64,000 nt of DNA from Pachyseris speciosa (GCA_016490735.1 JAEMWC010000237.1:521001-585000), one strand, 5' to 3'; counted from the stretch's first letter, positions 22,396 through 37,300 are shown. Made by a program: numbers and translations. Notes: generated by a model from the sequence alone, not told the origin.

Positions 22396-25300
22396 ATGGC
22401 GCTCGAAGTTGAGTCTGCAGAGTAAGTACGATTTTTTGTTGTTTTTTGCGCAAATAAAGCTTTAATTTGCCTTTTGCTACCGGCATGTGGGCTACGGATT
22501 TCCTAAATTATGTATTTTAGTTAAAAACATATTCTAGAAACTTAATTATTGCCTGAAGTCATCATGGCTAAGTCCACGTGTGTTTGGGCGCGAGGAATTG
22601 AATTGTATGGAGTCGCTGAAAAGAAAAGCGCTCGCTTTTATTCTTCTTCATGCCATGTGCGTGTATGTTGTTATTGATAAATACATCGAGAAGTTCTATC
22701 TCCATCAGTAAAAGCTAGATAAAATAGTGCTATCTTGTAGATCTGAGAGCGTTTGCCACTTGTGTTACAGCCTGTGCCTGTGTCAGCTTACTTTAAGGTG
22801 GCTCATAACAGTTTCTCATTTCACACATTGCCAAAGCATACGGATCTTTTTTTCTGCCTTTTAATTTTTTTTCCAGATATCAGCTTTGGCACAGTATTAG
22901 ATCAACTCTTTCACTTGCCTTTTACAATACTTGCAACTTTTTTTAAGGTGGCTCTGTCGAATGACGTCACAGGAAGTTGAACCCTTTTTTGGCATTAATC
23001 GTAGTTTATCTTGGAAATGAATTCGGTGACCCTATATTTTTTTGGGTGGGATCAACTAAGCACACTTCAAGAACTAACATATGAAAATTAAAAAAAATTC
23101 TGTGGAAGAAATTTTTCGCAAATCGCAAAAAATCACCCAAATTGTTAAAAAAATTCTCCACAGAATTTTTTAATTTTTTGTAGACACCTTCTAGTTTATT
23201 AGGTAATTCGTTTCCTACCAAAAAAAATAGGGGTCACCGAACTCGTTTTTGCGTTATTGCATTCGTGGGTAACACCAAGCTCCGCGCGAGATTCCCACGC
23301 TAAAAAAATCTTGACCTTGCAAGATGGGACTCTGCGCACGCGCGGTACATTCCGCTGACCGCTAGATAGCTGGGTTCGAGTTTTTACCTGCTCTTCGAAC
23401 GTAAATATTCACGTTTTATAAAGCTTGAATGATACTAATATAAAAATTACCATTTAACGTCGACGAAAACGGTCAGTCCGTGTTTGGAATTGTCTTCTCA
23501 AAGTGTTCTGCGATGGCGGCGAGAATTCGCTTCGTTCGTGTAACACGAGGTCGCTTTGATGTTGACTGCGAAGGTGGCATGCTCAGGATCGCTAGCAAGC
23601 CTTTCGTCCCGAACTTTTTGTACAGTTCAGCTAGGGTTGGGTACGAAAGGCCAGTTCCAGCAATGTTTAAAGCCATGGATTGTTTGATGATGCCATTATC
23701 ACCATTCGAGTTGAAGAGTTTACCGTTGAAGGTTTGGAGGATTTCATGGCGCCGATCAAAGTACAACATGCTGTCAACTGCTTGCGAAATAGCTGTTACA
23801 GATGATAATTTTATAATTTTTTCTTTGTTTAGTTTGAGTGGTGACTGAAAAATTATTTTTCGTAGTGCTTTTGCATCCTCCAAAGAATCATGGGCGTCGA
23901 AATCTTCCTGAAAGAGTTGATTGTAAAGACTAGACTGGTTTGATTTGCAGAAACCCCCTGATGCAACCTGCAGTGCTGGGTGTTTCTCTTTTATAAGCTG
24001 CTTTACAAGAATTTGACTGTCGGCGAAACAAGCGTTTAATTGTCTTAGTTTAGAATGGAACTCTGTATTACTTTTGCGAAGCAGTATCGGAGTGTCAAAA
24101 ACGGAAGCATTGTGGCCAATCAAAATGATGAGAAACTCACTGTTGACTGGATACTTCACATTGACAAGGAAGGTCAGAAATTTCTGTAGTGCGTGATCTA
24201 GTGTAACGGTTTCAACCGGTTGATTTTCCTTGTACAGTCTCCTGTTTCCATTTATAGTTCTTACAGACAGTTTATTGACACGTGAAGCTCCATTACTGAC
24301 ATTTCCTGAAGGTAGAATATAGTAAGAGAAAATTTTAAGTCCTGTTTCATCAGTCGCAGATAACTGACAAATTTCAGCGTTTCTTCCAGTACAGGTTGTC
24401 TCAGTGTCAAAAACAACAAAAAAGTAAGCTTTAGAAGGATCAAATTTTAGTGTAGCTTGATTAGGCTTTGTTAAGGAAGGTGATACCAAGTTTTCATATT
24501 GCTTTAACTCGGTGACTGTAATGCTTTCCAGGAGGTGATCCAAGTCAGCCAGTGGTCTAGGTGCTGGCTGCTTTATATGAGGATCTAAGTTTAAACCAAC
24601 AGATGTTGCATATGTAGTTCCCTCTTTAGCTTCTTTGAGAATTGTTTGGGAAGATTTTTGATTGTGGAGCTGATTTCGCCTGTACTTGAATTGTTTGGTT
24701 GATTTTCTTTTCCTGTCTTCATACACTTTTCTATCCATTGCATCACTATGGGACTTGCAAAAATGACCAGATTCAATGTTGAGAGCTTCTAGCACTGTAC
24801 TAACATAATTGTAACCAAGGTTTTTTTGAGCTATTCCACAAGCAACTCTGAAGTCATTGCTTTCGCTGCCTCCGTAGAAATGTGTTTTTGGATTTTTGGA
24901 TGCAATGGTGTTGTTTAGGGATTCATTTCGTTGAGAATTAGCACCAGGAGAGAGCTTATTGATAACAACATCAGTGGTATACTCAGACATCAATTCTGTT
25001 AAGGCCTTTTGCAATGGCTCACCATGTAAATCCTTTCCATATGGCAAATCACTGTGTTTATAACCACAAGGACTCTGTTTGTATCTACACCATGAAGGGT
25101 TACACATTGAATGGTTTCCAAATGCATGAGGCACAATGCAATTTAAGCTTGTTTTTAAATTCTGAGGATCTCCAACATTTTGGGATATAGCGTAGCTAAA
25201 ACATTTTGAAAAATAACTAATAACCTTTGAACTCAAAATTGAACAGTTTGGAACTTTAAATCTATCCTTCAAGTTGTATAGGCGTGTAGTTAGGGACCTC

Positions 25301-28300
25301 TTTGCATGAATAATGTCAGAAAATTTTTCAACATTATATGGAACCTTATTGTTGATGTTAGCCAGAGTGGTGCTGTCGTCATCACCAATGTATGTAGAAT
25401 ATTTTACTCCAGCATCAGGGGCACTACACCAAAGCTGGCATGCAACTTCTCTCTCCATGGATTTTGACGAACCAGTATGATTGTTTCTACAGTCATGATT
25501 TCTTGCAGTTTTGCCCATCTTTTTGCTGGCATCACACACCCTGCAGGTTTTACATCTTGTGGCAAACGACAAAACTTTTCCTGTAATAGGACCCATAACC
25601 GCTCCATGCCCTGTCAGGGAGTTGTGGCCTTTACCTCTTTTTTGCCATCCCATGTCATATGAAACTGCTATGTCTGTTAAATCATCTTTTTCTGTTTTTG
25701 AGTTTTCATATGCTAATTTCTCAATGTCTAAGCTGGCCATGCAGCTGCCTTTGGCAACCATCTCAGTAGCATTTCCAATTTCCCTTTCCCGTCTTTTAAA
25801 GAGAACACTGTTTATTGAGGGAATGTTTAAAACTGACAAAAAATTGTTGAGCTGGGTTTGACCAATGCCTGCATGTAAAGAGCCTAGCACAACCCTTGTG
25901 TTTATGTCACTTGCCAGGGGACCTCGCTTGCCTGTTCTGTGCTGCTCTGATGTATTAACTGTATTCAGCTGCCAACAACTATTACACTTAATATAAAATA
26001 CACTACTCAGTCCTCTTGTTTCTTCATAGATAATATTCTCCATATTCAAGGGGCCTAGAATAAAGTAAACAAGTAATAGAGATATTTCAGCGCTTGAAAA
26101 GCTAAGTTGAAATTGTGCATTTAGACTTCTGAACAATCTTATCTATTTAATGTTATTGCATTTTATTCATGCTTAGTACTATTGGTAGTACCATGCACTA
26201 GAATGAAAATATTGTAATAAAGTTATTGTTATTTTGATTTGTTGGCTTTTATGCCTGTGTGTGTTCATTTAATGTTATAAACCATATAAATTGATGAATG
26301 ATAACAGTTTCTAAATTTTACCTATATGTAGTGAGCCCATTATGTCTGTTTCTTTTTTTATTGGTGATGAATCACAAATTATAAGGAAAAATCTTCTGGA
26401 AATAGATTAGGATATTTGCTCATTCCCAGAAATATATTTACCAGTATCATAATATGCAAAACTTTTCATTTGGAAGCATAAACGTAAAAAAAACAGAGAG
26501 TTTGTAAAACATTTCTGTTGTTTAGTTTGTTAGAGATAATTGAACCTACCCTTCTGACATTGTGAACAAGAACCAAGGGCTTTCCTCAACACATCTAAGT
26601 TTATTAGCCTTGTGCCTAACTTTTCTTCTCCATTTTGTACCTTTTTTGAATGAAACGAGAGAGGTGTTGGGATGAAACTAAATTTATTGTGGGGTAATAC
26701 ACAAAAGAATTGCAGCAAGTCACATTCCTGGGCAGCATGCGGACCGCAGAGGAAACAGCTTACGCCATATTTTTCACTTTTGTTTTCGCTACTTAATCAA
26801 TATTCAGCTAGAAAACATTATATTCTTGCAGTGGAAATACATACTTGTGCGGTTTTATAATAAAAGTAAGCAATATTTTTCTACGCACTGTTATGCTAGC
26901 CTGAAATTCTTTGCACGAAAAATTGATTTCGAGCTGTTTTCTAGCTGTTCACAAATAATTAGTTTATTACAACTTACCGTTTTTGACCTTGTCACTCTCT
27001 TTGTCTCTGGTTCTTCGTTTTCAAGGGTGTTTTTCTCGATTGGGCGTTTTAACTTTGCTTTAGCAAGGTTGTTTAAAAAGCAAGTTTTTTGTCGTGACAT
27101 GAAGCGTCCCCTATAGCGGAGCAAGTTTTCCTTCCCTTCTTCGTCGTCGCCACCGGCAGCATTGACAACCGAAAAAAGGGACAACATAAAACTGAAAATT
27201 ACCCCCTTAAAAAAAGGGGAATACGAAGCTCTTATTTCTTCTTCGCTTCCTTCTCGGCTCTTTCCGTCCTCGCCCCTGTTTACAAACTTATCGCTCGCAG
27301 CGATAGAAACTCGCTGAATTTTCTTGTCACCCAGTGTTTTTTTGAAAGCATTTTTTTCTATTTGAAACGGCCAATTTAACAACAACCTTTCCGACAATAG
27401 CACATTCGCTTTGATGGGACGTCTCACTATTAGGCTACGTAAGTACCCGGTACTTGAAAAGTGAAAAATCCCTCGCCGGGCCGCCATATTTGTTATGGAT
27501 TTTCAGACTTTAAATCTCGCGCGCTGTTAAGCTTTCGCGCGACGACGCGCGTTTTTCTTTCCAGACCTCCCTCGGTCGAAAAACTGTTATGAGCCACCTT
27601 AAGCTTACATTTGAAGGGCTCGGGGCAAGAACGTCCTCCTGGTTTTTGGTCGATTTTCGATGTGCTCAATAGAAACTGAGATTTGGCATGTGGACTTCAT
27701 TCCAGTTAAAAACATTGCTCTGTATTTGTTTTGGCTGATTTCCTCTTCGTTTTCGAGAAATAACGTATGCAAAAAACCCAAGTCAGCTCATTCCCTTGCG
27801 TATTAATATTCATGCGCGAATTGAATTACCTTTAGGGCACGTGAAATGATTGATGCTTGGAAAGTATTGTTTGATAGTGTGATGTAGACTATACATTTGG
27901 CGGTTAAAACATCGATTTAAGTTTCATTGATAGGAAACTTACATGGCTGTGAGGTGTCGATTGCTGGCTAAATTTAATCGAAACTTGCTAGCCTGGTGGT
28001 TGAACGGACGTCATTTAAGTCTGTCGATCGGCAAGTCAGACACTTCTGAAAGAAGCCAGTGGTGTTTCTCTGTGCGTGCCAAATGCTGGAACAAATCGGC
28101 GTTTCGCAGTACAGAGTACTGAGCCAGGCGCGACAGTCTGAAAGCAACTCTCATCTTAAAAGCGGCCCGCAGTTGAGAGTCTTGGCCCATTTGCCAAAGG
28201 TTGCCGTGCTAGAAATTCGGAAAGGAGAGTTGTTTTTTGACTTAGGCGAAAAATATCGGATGTTTGAAGACATGTTGCATGCGCTCGAAAGGATGTTTTT

Positions 28301-31300
28301 ATGCCCACAATTCAATGCAACCACAGAGGGGTGGGAACATTACGGAGAATTCATCTCAGAGTGGGAAATCGGCAAGACGAGCAGTCAGTCTGTTTTCGAT
28401 GAGCTGAGTATCTTGGAAAACCAGTGCAAGGAAAACTTTCTTTGCTGCACACAGCAAATATTCAAAGCACAAATGACGTCACAAGGTGACAGCGTCCTCT
28501 GTCTGGTTATGTGAACACACGTGAAGATAAACATGCTGGCGTATTTTAACATATAAATCACTTTTGCATCGAGTACCTCGGTTAGCCTCGGTCTTGTAAA
28601 CATCATCAAAAAGTATTTTCACGCGAGATTAACAGCAAAAAGCATTTTCACCCCAGATAAACGGTCGTGAGTCGTGTGACAGCCCATTGTGTGCGATTGA
28701 ATTTCATATATACTGGGTATGCAAATTTTTGGCAGTTTGAAGCTAAAGAATATCTTCAGAACTAGTTAAGTATGTTGTCCAAAGTCTTGACCTGTCGTCA
28801 TTTACTTCGATTTTAATACCATTTTCGTTCCGTATTTACCATTTGACGATGAAAATGAATCCATTGCCAACGTTCTCAACCACCAAAACCACGCAAAACT
28901 TACTATTCTGAAAGTGCCGTTTAGAAATGAAAACCGATGGAAAATGCACTGTTTGCAAGATACTCAGCTCATCGAAAACGGACTGACTGCTCGTCTTGCC
29001 GATTTCCCACTCTTAGATGAATTCTCCGTAATGTTCCCGTCCCGAAGTGAAAATTTTTCCACCGCAGCCAAGCGAATATTCATTTCCAGTCCTCGCGAGA
29101 ACTTTTCAAGGAGACAGCGCCCTCTGTGGTTGCATTGAATTGTGAGCATAAAAACATCCTTTCGAGCATGTGCAACATGTCTTCAAACATCCGATATTTT
29201 TCGCCTAAGTCAAAAAACAACTCTCCTTTCCGAATTTCTAGCACGGCAACCTTTGGCAAATGGGCCAAGACTCTCAACTGCGGGCCGCTTTTAAGATGAG
29301 AGTTGCTTTCAGACTGTCGCGCCTGGCTCAGTACTCTGTACTGCGAAACGCCGATTTGTTCCAGCGTTTGGCACGCACAGAGAAACACCACTGGCTTCTT
29401 TCAGAAGTGTCTGACTTGCCGATCGACAGACTTAAATGACGTCCGTTCAACCACCAGGCTAGCAAGTTTCGATTAAATTTAGCCAGCAATCGACACCTCA
29501 CAGCCATGTAAGTTTCCTATCAATGAAACTTAAATCGATGTTTTAACCGCCAAATGTATAGTCTGGGTCACACTATCAAACAATACTTTCCAAGCATCAA
29601 TCATTTCACGTGCCCTAAAGGTAATTCAATTCATGCATGAATATTAATACACAAGGGAATGAGCTGACTTGGGTTTTTTGCATACGTTATTTCTCGGAAA
29701 CGAAGAGGAAATCAGCCAAAACAAATACAGAGCAATGTTTTTTAACTGGAATGAAGTCCACATGCCAAATCTCAGTTTCTATTGAGCACATCGAAAATCG
29801 ACCAAAAACCAGGAGGACAATCTTGCCGCGAGCCCCTCATTTGTGCTAAGTTATGCTTATACTGAATCAAATTCAACGAGTTTATTTTACTGCGGCAAGT
29901 TTTCCTTATGTATAATATCTGAGCAATAATAAATGCATGATTAATATAAGACAAATTAGCTAGGAGAGAAGCCCCTCGAGATCCTTCTTGGCCTTTTTTT
30001 TTTTACAAAAACTTACAGCACATGTATGTCGCTTGGCGGTTGCATCTTAGCAGCACCAAAAGTTCTTGTTATGCACCTATCAATGTCAAGCCTGAGGGGA
30101 ATACTTGGGCATAAGTGGGACATTTGACTTTCCAGAAGAATTTTTGGTCAAAATCCCCACCCTAGGGCCTGAAAAAATGATTAAAATCAGATCAAATTTG
30201 CCCACCTTGTGTAAATACTGTAGTAGCCCTTTAAGGTTACTGTAAACCTTCAGGGGTGTCTTATGGAAAATTGCTCTTCTGTGCGTTGTTTTGAAAAAAC
30301 TCCAGGAAACTATATATTACTGGAAAGCTACATGTAATACACTACATGTATAGAACCTGAAAATAGCTTTATCGGATCATGTGTAATTTGTGCACCCCTT
30401 GACCGATATATCAGTCGACATATCAACCAACACTCGACTGATGTATCGGTCGATATGTTGACCAAGATATCGGCTGAGTGTTGGGCGAGATATCGGCTGA
30501 GTGTCAGTTGACATATCGACCAACTATCGGTTGATATCTTGGATGTATTAGCGGCCGACACTTGGCTGATACGTTGACCATTGATTGTCGGTGGAATATT
30601 GGTCAACTGTAGGTGGTACATCGATTGACTGTCGTATAATATACAGTACCGCTCAGAGATAAGTGGCCAATGCAAACGCAAAACATGCGCACGTTTTTTG
30701 CGTTAACGTGGTTCAAAGAGCGTGTTAGAAAACACATTTCTTCTCCGCGTTTTATCTATTGTCATTCAATGCAGTAAATTTTCTTTGTGCGACATTGTTT
30801 TGAAAGACAATGACAATCAGGCTTGGCATTGATAGGTGCATTATTGCTATACAAAATGGAACCTTTGACGACATCACCAATAATTCTCAAAAAAAAATAT
30901 CAAACTTGACTTGTTAATAATATTTTATTCCAGTTTTAAGGTTTATCAGCTTGTTGTTGTCTTGACTGAAAATACCCTTTTATGGTGACAAAGTGATGTT
31001 GGTTCTCTTTTGTATTAAATTTTATTGCTATTTCTTTGTTTTTATATTTACCCAATACTTTTTGATTGAAATTACAGTGTGATACGGCTGATTCAACAGT
31101 TTCTTAAGGAGAACAGCTTGCCAAGAACCCTTGCAACCTTACAGGTGAATAATGTTAATGTGGCAGCTCTTGGATTTTATAAGACAGACAGAAAGATTTG
31201 AAGAAGCTAGCTCTCTAAGGAAAGAGTCTGTTCATAAACTAAAGAAAATTAACACTCTCATGCCTATTGTTGTTGTCATTTTAGAATTCTCAGTATGGAT

Positions 31301-34300
31301 ATAGAGGGTCATCTTTAGCATAACACATGTACATAACTTGTGTAACCCGCCATCAGAGCATTGTAAAAATATTATTACAGTCAAACCTCTATTAAGCGGT
31401 CACTCTCAGGAAAGAGCCAACTGACCGCTTAACAGAGGTTGACCGCTTAAAAGAGGTTTTCCAAAATGTAGTAAGCTTATGTAATATGATGAAAATGAAA
31501 CTGTAGCATGTATCCAGTATATTGTACGGGTTAGTAACAACAGTAACACAAAATAGACAATCGTCTTTGTTGTAAACTCTATTACATGACTGTGTATCAT
31601 GGCAGCGTATCGTTGTGTCAAACTGTCACATTGTAATTGACTATGTGACTGCTTAGTAGAGATAAAATACAATAAAATTAGCCCACTGGGAACTCTTAAT
31701 GGTGACCGCGTCCGCTTAATAGAGGTCAAATTTGCAGTAAATAAGGGGACCACTTTTGGGGAATTTGGTAAGTGTCCGTTTAATAGAGGGTGACCGCTTA
31801 ATAGAGGGCCGCTTAATAGAGGTTTGACTGTACCACTAGTTTGCATTTTGTCCACTTCAGTTCCTCCTAGATTAGATTAAGCTAACTGCGGGTTGTGTGA
31901 AATATTCCCTTTTCCCTTTTTAGTTCACTTTACTTTATTACTTGTAAACTTTTTCATGTGTAATGAAGTTGTTGTTGTTGTCGTCTGATAATGCCAGTTG
32001 TTAATGTTAACCCATTATGATCAGTTGGCATGGTTAATGTTCTCAGATCTTTTTGCCTTTGTTTGTTTATTGTTTGTGTGGTGCAGGAGGAAACAGGAAT
32101 CACCCTCAATACCGTTGATAGTGTGGAAAGTTTCATTGGAGAAATCAACAATGGACATTGGGACACTGTTCTACAGGCCATTCAACCACTCAAGCTACCA
32201 GACAAGAAGCTTATTGACTTGTATGAACAGGTATTGCACAACTGTATATCAACATAGCGGCTCTACATGGATGAAATAGATGATGAATGATGGATGAATG
32301 CCTTAGTTTTACCTTCAGATACCTTAATATCTTTAATTTAACTACCCATAGAAATATTTTAGAAAATATTTTAAAGTGATGTACACTGTAAGAAGGAAAT
32401 GTGAAAATAAAGTGTTGTTGTTGTTGTTGTTGAAACAAAATACATGTACAGTACAGGATGGATGGATAAGTCTAGTTAACTTCCTGCACAGGTTGTCAAA
32501 AGTGATTGATCCAAATTCCCTTTCAACTCTTAAGCCTGGTTTACATATATGATCGTTATGATTGTTGTAATAGGCTACTTTCGAATTGTGGGAGAGCAAA
32601 AGAACAGAGTCAAAAACAAAGGAAAATGCAAATTATTCCCCTGAACCTTGACTCTGTTCTTTTGTTCTCCCACAATTTGAAACTAGCCTATTGAAGGGCT
32701 GAGAGCATAACTGACCCAAATGACTTTTAGGGCTTTTTTCTTTTTTTGGTCCAAATCAGCTGAATGTTTGCATGTGGCCTTTGATTCAATAGAACAAAAT
32801 TGCCCCATAATTTTTTTTGACTATTTTCCATTGTTTTTTAATTTTGATGAACCCTTTATTTTTAGATTGTTCTAGAGTTGATAGAGTTACGTGAACTTGG
32901 AGCTGCAAGGTCATTGTTGCGTCAAACAGATCCCATGATCATGTTGAAGCAGCAACAGCCTGATCGTTATCTTCATCTGGAGAACATGTTGGCTCGGTCT
33001 TACTTTGATCCCAGAGAGGTGAGTAAAAATAATTAACACGATTGTTTTAAAGCTTTGAATCGCCTTTTGTCAAGGAACTATGTCACAAAAATAATAAAGC
33101 TGGTAACAAAGCTGGTGGTGTTGTAGTTTTAATCTTACTTTGGAAAGGTGAAACATATTGGAAGCAAGGAAAACCCAGAAATAATGGTCTAGTTTTGTTT
33201 AAAATTATTTTACCAATTTAGCAAAACGATAAAAGAGCATCTTTGGCTGAGGATGGCAAGGATTGAAATGGATTGCAACTTTAAAAATTGGACCAACTTT
33301 TTCAAGTTCACACTTGTACTGTGGAAAAAATAGCCAAATACAGATTACGGTTTGCTTCCCTTTGAGGAAATAGCTTGATGATGATGATGATGATGATGAT
33401 TATAACAACAACAATTACTTTATTACTTTCCAAATTCTGGCTTTTCAAAGTAATTACAATATTCAATAAAATATATAAAACTATAGAACAATAAGAAATG
33501 ATTAAAATAATATTTATATAACAAATTCAACAAGAAATTTACAATATATGTACAATAGATCAAAGCTTCTAACATTCTCTTTGTAAATGACGCATAAGTT
33601 CCTTTTTGAATGATACAAGGTTTGTTAGCTCAGTGAGCCTTTCGGGTAAGGAATTCCACAGTGAGACTGCTTGATAATAGAAGGTTCTTTAGCCTGCGGC
33701 CGTTCTGTACCCTCGATATCTTTTTTGTCGTGTTCTAGGGACATTTTCGTTGTGAACAATGGTACTTGAGGGTACTTGGTTTAAGTTTGACCTCTAAAAC
33801 GTTAAAATCACCATGACATAGCCAGAATATTTCCAGGTGATATTTTTTTCTCATTAATTTAGGCTTACCCTGAAGGAGGAAGCAAGGAGCGCAGGAGAGC
33901 TGCCATCGCACAAGGTACAACATTGCTACGTGTATGTCAGTGAAAGTACAGTATAAATACATGTAATTATAAGGGTGATTTTCAATTCAGCCCTGTCAAA
34001 CCTATTTGGAGCAGTCGGCAGGATAAAAGGAGTAGAAGGCAGCAAGGGCCTTTTAGGGGGATCAGGGGAGCATTCAACCCCCAAATCTTAGAAAATAACC
34101 ACTTCCACTGGTTCCAGCTGGGGCGCTTTAGGGATAAACTCAGCTCCATTTTAACAGCGTTTTGAGGACCTTTTATTTCAATCTTCATTTTCCACCAGTA
34201 ATTTGAGCAGGAAAAGCCATGTAATTAACTGCATTGAGTGTTGAGTAGGTGGGAAACACTCCGCAGTGGACAGCAATATTGCCAGCTGCCAGCACATTTC

Positions 34301-37300
34301 GACTGAGATGCAATTAAAATGTTGTAAAACCAAAATCAAAGCAATTACTCTAGCGAATCACAACAGACACAAACAGCACAATGACCCAATCAGAATTCAG
34401 AGCAGTTACAAGTAACAGGTTGCAAGCATGGGAAAATGTACACTAACTTGTAAGTTACAATTGAGTTTGGTTTGGCATCTCACTGGTTGAGAAAGTGGCA
34501 CAGGTTGTGCCAACCATTCACAGAGGAAAGTTAAACAAAACCAAAGCCAATGACAGTTACTAAGAGATCAGTCCAGCACAACTCAAGGAAAGCAGCCAGT
34601 CATAAGCAAAATCATCCTGTTAGTAGGGTTTAGTCATTTGCAAGTTCTAAGTAAATGGCTATCTTCTAAGTCTGTACAGGGGTAGTTGCTTGGCAGGATA
34701 ACAAATCAGATAAAAGAATTCACATTCAAGTTTTGAATTAATTGTACAATGTATTTTTTATCCATTTCTTGTAACAACCAAAATTTCCTTAAAATTACTC
34801 TAAAAATCCTCTTACTGTTGTGTTTATTGACATTTACTCCAATTTTAGCTTTTAAAATTGTTTTTTCTTGTGAAATGTAATTTTGGCGATTTGGCATGTA
34901 TTTTTGCTTCAAACAAATAAAGACATTTTATTTTTATTTATTAGCTTTGTCGGGGGAGGTATCTGTGGTGCCACCATCTCGTTTGCTGGCTCTGCTCAGT
35001 CAGGCACTTAAGTGGCAGCAGTACCAGGGTCTCCTCCCTCCTGGAACAACCATTGATGTGTTTCGGGGTAAAGCAGCAGTGAAAGATGAAGAGGAAGAGA
35101 AATATCCTACACAACTCAACAGGACTATCAAGGTTCATATTACTAAACAGTAAAATGCTTTTATGCTCCAATTTTCCCCCAAATAGCAGATCTTAATCAG
35201 AATGAAATATGTGCCGTGCTCTGTTCGCAAAGGCAATACAAGCAACATGATGGAGAAAAACTGGCTATGTGAAATTTAACACTTAGCCAGTTTATTAAAA
35301 TCTAAATATCCAATACAAAAATGATCACAAAAATTTCATTTAAAACATGTATTGCCTGCGAAGGTGAGTTCAATCAACCACTAGAAAAAATAAATACATA
35401 ACTACGACATTACATGTAGCAGATGCCATCTTGATTCAAAATTCAAATCAGTACCCTTGATTCCTAGTTCCCAACCTCTCTCTATGGTTCAAAGAAACTA
35501 TTAAATTATAATGGTTAAATTGTCACAAAATTTTATTTGAAAGCAAATAATGCATTTATTTGGTTACTGTCAATTCTGGCAACACTTAAAATAATTATTG
35601 TGGTACAGTACTGCTCAAAAGTAAGTTGCACAAGTACCATACAAGGTGAAACCTTCCGCACATTAACACAAGGAAGTAAAGAACTGTCGTGGAAAGTGGC
35701 AATGCAGTGTTCCAGAAAGTATTGATAATGGTTCCAGTGGATAGGATGGTTTTCAGCATTTCAAAGCAGCAATAATTTAATTTTACTGTTGATGCACTCT
35801 TGTACCCATTTTGTAAAGAAAATAAAAATTAATGTTTACCACCACCGAGATGTTGCCCGAAGCTCTCACAGTTTGTAGATCTACACTGGATGTGTGTCTG
35901 CAAAATATTTATAATACATGTACATGATTGTATCAATGATTATTTCCAATTAAGTCCTTCAAGTGTCTACCTGATGTTTCTTAACTAAAGCCTTTACTTT
36001 GTAGAACTGCACTACATACCACAATGCAAACAAATCCAAAGTTTTTTCTTGACCCAATGTCTTTTGCCACTTAGTCTACTAAGGTTACAATTATTGTTTT
36101 TCCTTAGTTTGGAAGTAAATCACACCCAGAGTGTGTCAAGTTCTCCCCTGATGGTCAGTATCTGGTAACTGGAAGTGTTGATGGCTTCATTGAAGTGTGG
36201 AACTTTACAACAGGGAAGATCAGAAAAGATCTCAAGTACCAGGCTCAAGACAACTTTATGATGATGGATGATTCTGTGCTTTGCTTAACGTTTAGTCGAG
36301 ACAGTGAAATGTTAGCTTCTGGAGGACAGGATGGAAAACTAAAGGTGCTTATACTGTACCATTCAGTCCCTTAATTTAATGAAAATAAATCACATTAATT
36401 GTTATTGCATGAAAATCTCTGTTTATTACTTACCGTATTTATAATGAACCATGAAGTAGCTGTAGTTGCAACAGAAATACATGTACCTGGATACCAGATC
36501 CTGCTAGTGGTATTTAAATTTATCTATTTCAACCATTTGTTAGGTATGGAAGTTGCAAACAGGTCAATGTTTGCGTCGGTTTGAAAAGGCTCATGCCAAA
36601 GGCGTAACTTGTGTGACGTTCTCCCGTGATGCCAGCCAGCTTCTGAGTGGTTCATTTGACATGACGATAAGGTGAGGGTCCATGAATACTTTTAGATGAA
36701 ATTATGGCTACATGTACCATGTGTGGAGAGGGAGGAAGACTAAAAGCCCTGGTTACAATGCTCAATGATAAAAAAGTGGGCATTATTATAAGCTGGCTCC
36801 TTCTCCATTACCCCCTCCCCCCTCACCCCCCCCCCCTCCCCACACACACACACAAACACCTCTCTAATATGCACCTCTCTAATACGCCCCCTGTTTGGAA
36901 GTCATTTTTTGTAATAAGCCCCCCTCTCTAATAACTACCCCTCCCTTTTGGGACTTGACATTTTATATTATTTAGCAATACCATGCTAAACTTTTATAAC
37001 ACTTGAATATAGGCTATTATTATTATTATTACTTGGGCGAGGAACGCTGCCCGAGTTTGAAAATGAGCTCCGTTTTTCTTCACCTTTTTTTTTGTGTTCC
37101 TTTTTTTCTAACTTCTTTGTTAAATATCTTTTTTTTACAAGTGTTATAATTATTCTAAGTTATAAATCGTTGAGCTGTAAAGCAATTTTCAAGGGATATA
37201 TGTTGATAGGGGTAAATGATATACACTGCAAAGAAACAGACATGAACTGATGAATGATGCCTGTTGTCACGTATCGGAAAACGTTGATTCACCTTGTGTC

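Larger units (their letters stand above)
22797..27598 (-). mobile_element. Complete Kolobok-type DNA transposon (TTAA target site)
   Basis: A 4.8 kb element with ends GGTGGCTCATAACAGTTT on the left and its exact reverse complement on the right (18 bp). TTAA lies at 22793-22796 and 27599-27602. Inside is a three-exon transposase gene on the minus strand. TTAA duplication together with this transposase type points to the Kolobok superfamily; piggyBac and Sola3 also use TTAA, but the protein does not look like theirs. A second TTAAGGTGGCTC lies 150 bp inside the left end (22943-22954). It sits in intron 1 of SMU1, antisense. Confidence 0.85.

Noticed and set aside
22797..27598. The transposase as a domesticated host gene
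   Set aside because: Exact terminal repeats and TTAA duplications are still present, so a mobile element is the simpler reading.
28059..28514. Open frame as an independent gene
   Set aside because: The same frame occurs in the other arm of the palindrome (29080-29391, minus), so it is part of the repeat and not a host gene.
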